Shown in pieces: positions 59,073 through 64,000 of a stretch of DNA of 64,000 nt. A program made the translations under genes and the position numbers. Location: the NCBI GenBank assembly GCA_019347855.1, contig JAHWKO010000002.1, positions 16,088 through 80,087 of the forward strand, given 5' to 3'. Position 1 is the first letter of the stretch. Each line of letters opens with the position of its first letter. Below the pieces are notes generated by a model. The model saw nothing but the letters and a program-made list of their open reading frames with translations. It did no database searches and had not been told where the DNA came from. Source of the DNA: Actinomycetota bacterium. GTDB lineage: Bacteria > Actinomycetota > Nitriliruptoria > Nitriliruptorales > JAHWKO01.

Positions 59073-59831
59073 ATGGAAGCGCCCAAGTACCCGATCGAGT
59101 CCGTTGACAACGCCCTGCGCCTGATCCTCCAGCTCAAGGATCAGGACACGATAGGTGTCACCGACGCCTCCGAGTTGCTCGAGGTCGCCCCGTCGACCGC
59201 CCATCGTCTGCTCCAGATGCTCCAGTACCGGGGGTTCGCCGTCCAGGATCCCGAGACACGCGTGTACCGGGCCGGTCCCCAGCTGCTCGAGGTCGGCCTG
59301 AAGGCGGTCCGGGAGATGGGCCTCCGCACGAGCGCGCGCCCCGTCCTCGAGCGGCTCAGTGAGCGGCTGAACGAGACCGTCCACCTGCTCGTTCGCGAGG
59401 GGACGGAGGTCCGGTTCGTGGACGGCGTCGAGAGCTCGCGGGCCCTGCGGGTGACCTCACGGACCGGGGTCGCGATGCCAGCCCATTGCACAGCCGGGGG
59501 GAAGGCGCTGCTGGCGGAGCTGGCTCCCGAGGAGCTGCGTGAGCTGTACCCCGGCAGGCGGTTGCCGACGGTCACGAACGCCTCGATCAGCCGTCGATCG
59601 GAACTCGAGAAGGGGCTCGAAGGGGTACGGGAACGCGGCTACGCGACGAACTTCGGCGAGACCGAGACCGAGGTCAGCGCCATCGCGGCCGCGATCCGTG
59701 ACCGCAAGGGCCGACCGCTGGGGGCGATCGCAGTCGCCGTTCCCTCCTCGCGACTCGACACGGCGGAGGTCGACGACATCGGCGCAGAGGTGATCACGGC
59801 TGCCAAGGAGGTCGGTTCCGAGATCGAGTGA
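59073..59831 (+). CDS. IclR-family transcriptional regulator
   Basis: 252 residues from ATG 59073; an upstream extension of the frame lacks family similarity. The N-terminal winged helix-turn-helix is at about residues 5-65 (IESVDNALRLILQL, VTDASELLEVAPSTAHRLLQML). The C-terminal GAF-like effector domain has VRFVDGVESSRALRV, GVAMPAHCTAGGKALLAEL and the closing GYATNFGETETEVSAIAAAI, all standard. IclR proteins respond to aromatic acids, glyoxylate or sugar acids such as 2-keto-3-deoxy-gluconate (KdgR). It probably controls the rhamnose block on either side or the following hydrolase operon. Confidence 0.88.
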   Translation: MEAPKYPIESVDNALRLILQLKDQDTIGVTDASELLEVAPSTAHRLLQMLQYRGFAVQDPETRVYRAGPQLLEVGLKAVREMGLRTSARPVLERLSERLNETVHLLVREGTEVRFVDGVESSRALRVTSRTGVAMPAHCTAGGKALLAELAPEELRELYPGRRLPTVTNASISRRSELEKGLEGVRERGYATNFGETETEVSAIAAAIRDRKGRPLGAIAVAVPSSRLDTAEVDDIGAEVITAAKEVGSEIE

Positions 59832-59844
59832 TCTCGACACCCGG

Positions 59845-59975
59845 TCAGCTTCCCCGGTTCCGTGCGGCGTTCTCGGTGATCAGTTCGATCACCTCGTCCC
59901 CGTACCCGGGGGGCAGCTCGTGTCCGAGATCATCGAACACGAGCCACGTTCGTCCTCCGTCTGGGGCCGCATGGT
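59845..59975 (-). pseudogene. C-terminal remnant of an alpha/beta hydrolase
   Basis: On the minus strand an open stretch reads GGRTWLVFDDLGHELPPGYG followed by EVIELITENAARNRGS and a stop at 59845-59847. DDLGHELPP followed by a helix is the usual end of alpha/beta hydrolases, where His is the catalytic residue. No start or nucleophile part exists upstream. It looks like the tail of a lost gene left between the IclR gene and the hydrolase at 60068. Confidence 0.4.
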
Positions 59976-60005
59976 GCGGCCAGGCCTCGCATCTGCTGGA
60001 CAGAA

Positions 60006-60020
60006 TACTATTCCGCTAAC
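60006..60020 (+). promoter_or_regulatory. -10 box followed by a CTAAC half-site
   Basis: TACTAT (60006-60011) is followed by CTAAC (60016-60020), repeating the layout seen at 29750 and 36312. The gene starts at 60068. Confidence 0.4.
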
Positions 60021-60067
60021 GTGGACGAGCGGTGAGGCCGGGAGCCGCCGGACAGGAGGGCCCCGTC

Positions 60068-61402
60068 GTGTCGGCGATGACCAACGTGGGGCGCTTGCCG
60101 TGCGGAGCCGTCTTCGCCTACGCGATCCCTGATGGCTGGAACGGGACGTTGCTCGTCTACAGCCGCCCCGTCCCTGCCGGCCCCGACGATCCACCGTGGA
60201 CGGCGCAGGACCCGCTCGTCACCGGGCTCGTCGATCACGGATACGCCGTGACCGGCGTCTCCAACACGATCTTCTGGCCACTGGAGCATGTCTTCGCTGC
60301 CACGCCTGAGCTCCTCGACGGGTTCGCCGCGGATGTCGGTGCAGCGGATAGGACCGTCGGCTTCGGTCTGTCGATCGGCGGGCTCATCGTGGCCGGGCTG
60401 GTGCAGCGGTTCTCCGGCATGTTGACCGCCGCGCTCGCCATGTGCGGCAACCTGGCCGGTGCGGTCGTGATCCACAACCGAGAGCTCGACATCGCGTTCG
60501 TCGTCCGGACGCTGCTCGCGGGTGGCCGGGATCTGGAGGTCGCCTGCATCTCCGATGCCGACGTGAACCTGCGCACCGCCGAGGCGATCCTCGCCGAGGC
60601 GCGGGACACCGCCCAGGGGAGGGCACGGCTGTCCCTGGCGGCGGCGGTCGGTGACATCCCCGCGTGGTTCGATCCCGCCGCGCCGGAGCCGGGCCCGACT
60701 GACCGTGTCGAGAGACTGTGGAACCAGGTGGCCTGGTTCCACGATCCGGGGTTCCTGGTGTACTTCGGGATGCGTTCCGACGTGGAGCGCCAAGCGGCGG
60801 GCAACCCGTCGTGGAACACCGGCGTGGACTACGCGCAGCGGTTGGAGCGCTCCGACCGTGCCGATCTCGTCGCGGCCTGGTACGACGCCGCCGGGCTGCC
60901 CCTCGAGCGGGATCTCGAGGACCTCGCTGCGGCCCCCCGCATCGTGGCGAACCCCCACGCAGTGTCGTGCCTGGAGGACCACATCGTCCTCGATGGGCAG
61001 CTGCACGGCACACCCGTCCTGACCGTCCACACCGTCGGAGACGGACTGGTCACACCGGTGAACGAACACGCCTACCGCGACGTCGTGCGTTGGGCAGGCG
61101 ACCACGAGCTGCTCCGCCAGCTGTACATCCACCGGGGTGGGCACTGCAGCTTCACGTTCGCGGAGACGCTCACCGCGCTCGATCTCCTGACGGCTCGATC
61201 CGACCGGCGGGACTGGCCGCCCAGCGACGCCGAGTCCCTGTGTGCCGATGCAGCGGGGCGAGGGGACGGTGCGAACACGCTTGCCAGCGGGACCGCCGCG
61301 GCGCCAGGCTTCGTAACGTTCGAACCGGACCCGTTCTCACGCCAGTACGACGTGCGGGACGTCGGGTCGCGGACCGGCCAGGAACGATCGGAGGGATCAT
61401 GA
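60068..61402 (+). CDS. Alpha/beta hydrolase-like protein, tannase-like
   Basis: 444 residues from GTG 60068, behind AGGAGG; another ATG lies at 60077. The fold is that of an alpha/beta hydrolase with a large cap: YAIPDGWNGTLLVYSRP, nucleophile elbow GLSIGG near residue 100, TVGDGLVTPVNEH with the acid Asp, and RGGHCSF with the His near 360. A large insertion separates strand 5 from strand 6. There is no signal peptide. Related proteins include feruloyl esterase/tannase-like enzymes, so it may release an acyl or aglycone group from rhamnosides. Its stop overlaps the cyclase gene (ATGA). Confidence 0.65.
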   Translation: MSAMTNVGRLPCGAVFAYAIPDGWNGTLLVYSRPVPAGPDDPPWTAQDPLVTGLVDHGYAVTGVSNTIFWPLEHVFAATPELLDGFAADVGAADRTVGFGLSIGGLIVAGLVQRFSGMLTAALAMCGNLAGAVVIHNRELDIAFVVRTLLAGGRDLEVACISDADVNLRTAEAILAEARDTAQGRARLSLAAAVGDIPAWFDPAAPEPGPTDRVERLWNQVAWFHDPGFLVYFGMRSDVERQAAGNPSWNTGVDYAQRLERSDRADLVAAWYDAAGLPLERDLEDLAAAPRIVANPHAVSCLEDHIVLDGQLHGTPVLTVHTVGDGLVTPVNEHAYRDVVRWAGDHELLRQLYIHRGGHCSFTFAETLTALDLLTARSDRRDWPPSDAESLCADAAGRGDGANTLASGTAAAPGFVTFEPDPFSRQYDVRDVGSRTGQERSEGS

Positions 61403-62388
61403 GCGGCCGCGGAGGGGTCGGTCCCAGCGACGAGGAGATCATCGAGATCTTCGAACGCGTCGACAACGCCGGGCGGTGGGGGCCCGACGACGAGCTCGGG
61501 ACGCTCAACCACATCACCGATCGGAAGCGCGTCCAGGCGTCCCGCCTCGTGGTTGAGGGCACGGTGCTGTCGCTCAGTCGTGTGGTCGCGGCGGACGACT
61601 CGCCGACCGGACGGGTCGAGATGGATCACCGCATGATGGTCAACCCGGCCGCGGATCCCTCCGGTACGCCTCCCGCCGCCTCCGACCTGTTCTCGATCGA
61701 GTCGCACCAGCAGGGCGTCACGCACGTCGATGCGCTCGCCCACATCGGCAGCCACGAAGGCCTCGCCTACGGTGGCCGCCCCTTCGGCGAGGCCGTCGCC
61801 GAGGACGGGGTGGCGTTCGGATCCGTCTACGCGCAGCGACACGGCATCTACTCCCGAGGCGTGCTGCTCGACGTCGCCGCCGCGCGTGAGGTCCAGTGGC
61901 TCCAGCCGGGCACGGAGATCACGCCCGACGACCTGGAGGCCGCCGAGCGCCACGCGGGAGTCACCGTCACGACGGGCGATGTGGTCGTCGTCCGTGCGGG
62001 GGTCGAGGCGTACGAGGCGGCGAACGAACCGCACCCGCTGCTCGCGGGGCCGGGGCCGGCTGCTGCCGAGTGGATGCACGAGCGTGAGGTCGCGGTCTAC
62101 ACGGGGGACGCGCCCGACCACGTCACGACGTTGGGGGCGGTCATCCTCGGCCGGCTCGATCCCTCGGTCCTGGAGGAGGAGGAGGAGGTGCCCCGTACGC
62201 GCTTCCCCGTGCCCTTCCATCAGGTCGCGATCCCGGCCATGGGTCTGTGTCTCCTCGACCACTGCCGGGTCGAGGAGCTGTCGGAGACGTGTGCGCGGCT
62301 CGGGCGCTTCGAGTTCCTGTTCGTCGCCGTGCCCCTCGCCCTGCCGGGTGCGACCGGCTCGCCCGTCAACCCACTAGCGCTGTTCTGA
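61399..62388 (+). CDS. Cyclase-family (kynurenine-formamidase-like) metal hydrolase
   Basis: 329 residues. The family signature HxDxxxH is present as THVDALAHI near residue 108, with WGPDDELGTLNHI at the N-terminus and VLLDVAAAREV and TGDVVVVRAG further on. It is longer than bacterial kynurenine formamidase (about 210) and resembles the larger cyclase-family proteins found with aromatic or polyketide catabolism. It probably hydrolyses a lactone, amide or enol-lactone. Coupled to the preceding hydrolase by ATGA and followed directly by the GH78-like gene, it belongs to a rhamnoside-degrading unit; the step is unknown. Confidence 0.75.
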   Translation: MSGRGGVGPSDEEIIEIFERVDNAGRWGPDDELGTLNHITDRKRVQASRLVVEGTVLSLSRVVAADDSPTGRVEMDHRMMVNPAADPSGTPPAASDLFSIESHQQGVTHVDALAHIGSHEGLAYGGRPFGEAVAEDGVAFGSVYAQRHGIYSRGVLLDVAAAREVQWLQPGTEITPDDLEAAERHAGVTVTTGDVVVVRAGVEAYEAANEPHPLLAGPGPAAAEWMHEREVAVYTGDAPDHVTTLGAVILGRLDPSVLEEEEEVPRTRFPVPFHQVAIPAMGLCLLDHCRVEELSETCARLGRFEFLFVAVPLALPGATGSPVNPLALF

Positions 62389-64000
62389 ATGGGCCGCCCG
62401 ACCGATGAACGCACGACGTGGGATCACTCGTGGCGCGCACGGTGGATCTGGGCGAACGCCCCGGAGGCATCCGTGTGGTCCCGCCCCGCTCCGCTACGTG
62501 CGGACGCTGTGTACTTGAAGCACGTGTTCGAGGTGCGTGAACCGCCCGACACGTTGCCGCTGCGTGTCACGTGCGACTCCCGGTACGTCCTGTACGTCAA
62601 CGGGCGACCCGTGGGCCGGGGCCCGGTGCGTGGCGAGCCAGAGCACCTGGGCTGGGACGAGCACGACGTCGCCGGTGACCTGGTACCTGGTCGCAACGTG
62701 TTGGTCGCCCTCTGTCGCTACTACGGCACCCCAGGGCCCTGGTGGATCCCCGCATCACCGCTCGGCACGCTCGGACGTGGGTCCTTCTGTCTGGAGACGT
62801 CAGTGGACGCGGCCGTCGAGGTGCTGACGGGATCCCACTGGCTCGCTCGCAGCGCCCCCTGGGTGTCGGGAGGGACCAGCGGGATGCACTCCTTCCCGCC
62901 CGAGATCGTCGACGGCCGACAGGAACCTGCGGGACTCCACGATCCGGGTCACGGCGGTGACGGGTGGTCGGGTGCGGTCGTCGTCAGCGGTCACGGACAT
63001 GGCACGGTGCTCGATCGGCCGCCCGCGGCCCCGTACATGACCCCGCTCCGACGTCCGATCCCGCAGATGACCTCCACGCGGATCGATCCCCGACCGGTCG
63101 GGCAGAGCATTGCCATCGCGACGGTGAGCGGCGATCCGGTCGCCACCTGGCACAGCATCGAGGCGGCGTCCGACGGCGATCGGCACGTCACCGTGTGGGA
63201 TCTGGGGAAGCTGTCGCTCGGTCACGTCAGCTTGCGCGTCACCGGGGCCGGGATCGAACCGGGCGAGGTCGTTGACCTGGTCGGGGGAGAGGACCTGCGG
63301 GAAGACGGGCTCCCTGAGATCCACCCCCGCGAATGGGCGGCGAGGTACGTCCTCGGGGCGTCGCCTGAGCAGTCGATCACCTTCTTCGACCCGGTCGGGT
63401 TGCGGTACATCGCGGCCCACGCTCCGCCGGACGTCGAGGTCTCGGTCGGGTTCGAGGAGGCGATCTACCCCCGAACCTCGGGTGCCTCGTTCGAGGCGAG
63501 CGATGGGCGTTACTCCGAGCTGTGGCGCGTCGGTCTGCGCACGGTCGACGTCTGCTCGACCGATGCGTTCCTCGACTGTCCCGGACGCGAGCAACGCGCG
63601 TGGGTGTCGGATGCGTACCCGCAGATACTCGTGTCGCTGGTGACCAACCCGGACCAGCGGCTCGTACGACACCACCTCGACCTGACCTCGCGGAGCCGGT
63701 TCCCCGGTGGGCTCCTGGCGGGTGCCGCAGCCTGCGACTTCGCCCGGATCGGCTTCACGATGCCCGAGTACTCCCTGCACTGGATCCGGTCGCTGTCGGC
63801 CTACTGGCGCTACAGCGGCGACGAGGGGTTCGTGCGGCGGATGCTGCCGGTTGCTGATGGGATCATCGAGCGCTACGAACGTCAGCGTGGACCGAGCGGC
63901 CTGCTCGAGGACTTCCCCGGCTGGGTGTTCCTCGATTGGGCGCAGGTGGACCGCGACATGATTACCGGTGCTCACGACGCTTTCTACGCTGCGGCGCTCG
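62389..64000 (+). CDS. GH78-like alpha-L-rhamnosidase, cut by window end
   Basis: At least 537 residues from ATG 62389, immediately after the cyclase stop, and open to the last base. The N-terminal beta domain WRARWIWANAPEA and CDSRYVLYVNGRPVGRGPVRG is characteristic of GH78 and related six-hairpin enzymes, where the bound sugar-binding domain precedes the (alpha/alpha)6 barrel. DCPGREQRAWVSDA near residue 400 corresponds to the GH78 DCPQRDERLGWTGDA catalytic region, with WTGD replaced by WVSD. It should hydrolyse terminal alpha-L-rhamnose. Together with the GH106-like enzyme it suggests a rhamnose-rich polymer or plant glycoside as substrate. Confidence 0.82.
   Translation, partial: MGRPTDERTTWDHSWRARWIWANAPEASVWSRPAPLRADAVYLKHVFEVREPPDTLPLRVTCDSRYVLYVNGRPVGRGPVRGEPEHLGWDEHDVAGDLVPGRNVLVALCRYYGTPGPWWIPASPLGTLGRGSFCLETSVDAAVEVLTGSHWLARSAPWVSGGTSGMHSFPPEIVDGRQEPAGLHDPGHGGDGWSGAVVVSGHGHGTVLDRPPAAPYMTPLRRPIPQMTSTRIDPRPVGQSIAIATVSGDPVATWHSIEAASDGDRHVTVWDLGKLSLGHVSLRVTGAGIEPGEVVDLVGGEDLREDGLPEIHPREWAARYVLGASPEQSITFFDPVGLRYIAAHAPPDVEVSVGFEEAIYPRTSGASFEASDGRYSELWRVGLRTVDVCSTDAFLDCPGREQRAWVSDAYPQILVSLVTNPDQRLVRHHLDLTSRSRFPGGLLAGAAACDFARIGFTMPEYSLHWIRSLSAYWRYSGDEGFVRRMLPVADGIIERYERQRGPSGLLEDFPGWVFLDWAQVDRDMITGAHDAFYAAAL

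Noticed and set aside
1..64000. CRISPR arrays, insertion sequences, rRNA genes, complete tRNA genes
   Set aside because: No regularly spaced repeats, transposase motifs or complete RNA gene folds were found on reading both strands.

Overview
The window is high-GC DNA with strongly GC-rich third codon positions, many overlapping ATGA/GTGA stop-start junctions and several GTG or TTG starts. This fits a free-living Actinomycetota bacterium, though I cannot name a genus. It is almost wholly a carbohydrate-utilisation island with about 45 genes or gene remnants. No rRNA, CRISPR array, transposase or integrase was seen.

Layout. (1) 0-5 kb: a secreted heparinase II/III-like lyase and two Gfo/Idh/MocA oxidoreductases. 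(2) 5.3-15 kb: a branched-chain-amino-acid-type (Liv) ABC transporter operon with unusual parts: a lipoprotein binding protein, a small lipoprotein, a LivH-LivM fused permease, an MFS transporter fused to a LivF-type ATPase, a LivG-type ATPase with an added Rho-N/SAP-like tail, two small membrane proteins and a surface-anchored protein. (3) 15-16.3 kb: a ROK repressor. (4) 16.3-23 kb: a GH-D-like glycosidase, a mutarotase-like protein, an SMP-30 lactonase and a GH31 glucosidase/xylosidase. (5) 23-26 kb: an RraA-like protein, an APH-fold kinase and a divergent enolase paralogue. (6) 26-30.7 kb: a Weimberg-type module (enolase-superfamily sugar-acid dehydratase, 2-keto-3-deoxy-pentonate dehydratase, alpha-ketoglutarate semialdehyde dehydrogenase) and a second FAH-fold hydrolase. 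(7) 30.7-37.6 kb: a decayed acyl-CoA synthetase, an SDR, an IlvD/Edd dehydratase, a zinc dehydrogenase, a tRNA-like scar with a terminator, and a frameshifted phytanoyl-CoA-dioxygenase-like gene. (8) 37.6-50.2 kb: a zinc dehydrogenase, an MBL-fold protein lacking its main metal motif, then a long tight run of Gfo/Idh/MocA, two enolase-superfamily dehydratases, a GH2, a six-hairpin glycosidase and two tandem CocE-type hydrolases. (9) 50.2-64 kb: a rhamnose block with a GH106-like rhamnosidase, L-rhamnonate dehydratase, LutC and a fused LutB-LutA, an IclR regulator, an alpha/beta hydrolase, a cyclase-family protein and a GH78-like rhamnosidase cut by the window end.

How it may work together (inference): extracellular or cytoplasmic glycosidases release rhamnose and other sugars from a branched polysaccharide or glycoside; sugars are oxidised by SDR/MDR/Gfo enzymes, opened by the lactonase, dehydrated by the enolase-superfamily and IlvD enzymes, and finished by FAH-fold enzymes and a semialdehyde dehydrogenase. 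Rhamnonate dehydratase beside LutABC suggests that rhamnose is taken through the non-phosphorylated route to pyruvate plus lactate, with lactate then oxidised to pyruvate.

Most intergenic promoter regions carry GTTAG/CTAAC half-sites, best described as a 15-bp near-palindrome GTnAGGAnTCCTnAC or as widely spaced GTTAG-N13-CTAAC pairs close to the -10 box. This suggests one regulon, possibly under the ROK protein. Several genes carry single-base frameshifts, which may be real decay or assembly error.
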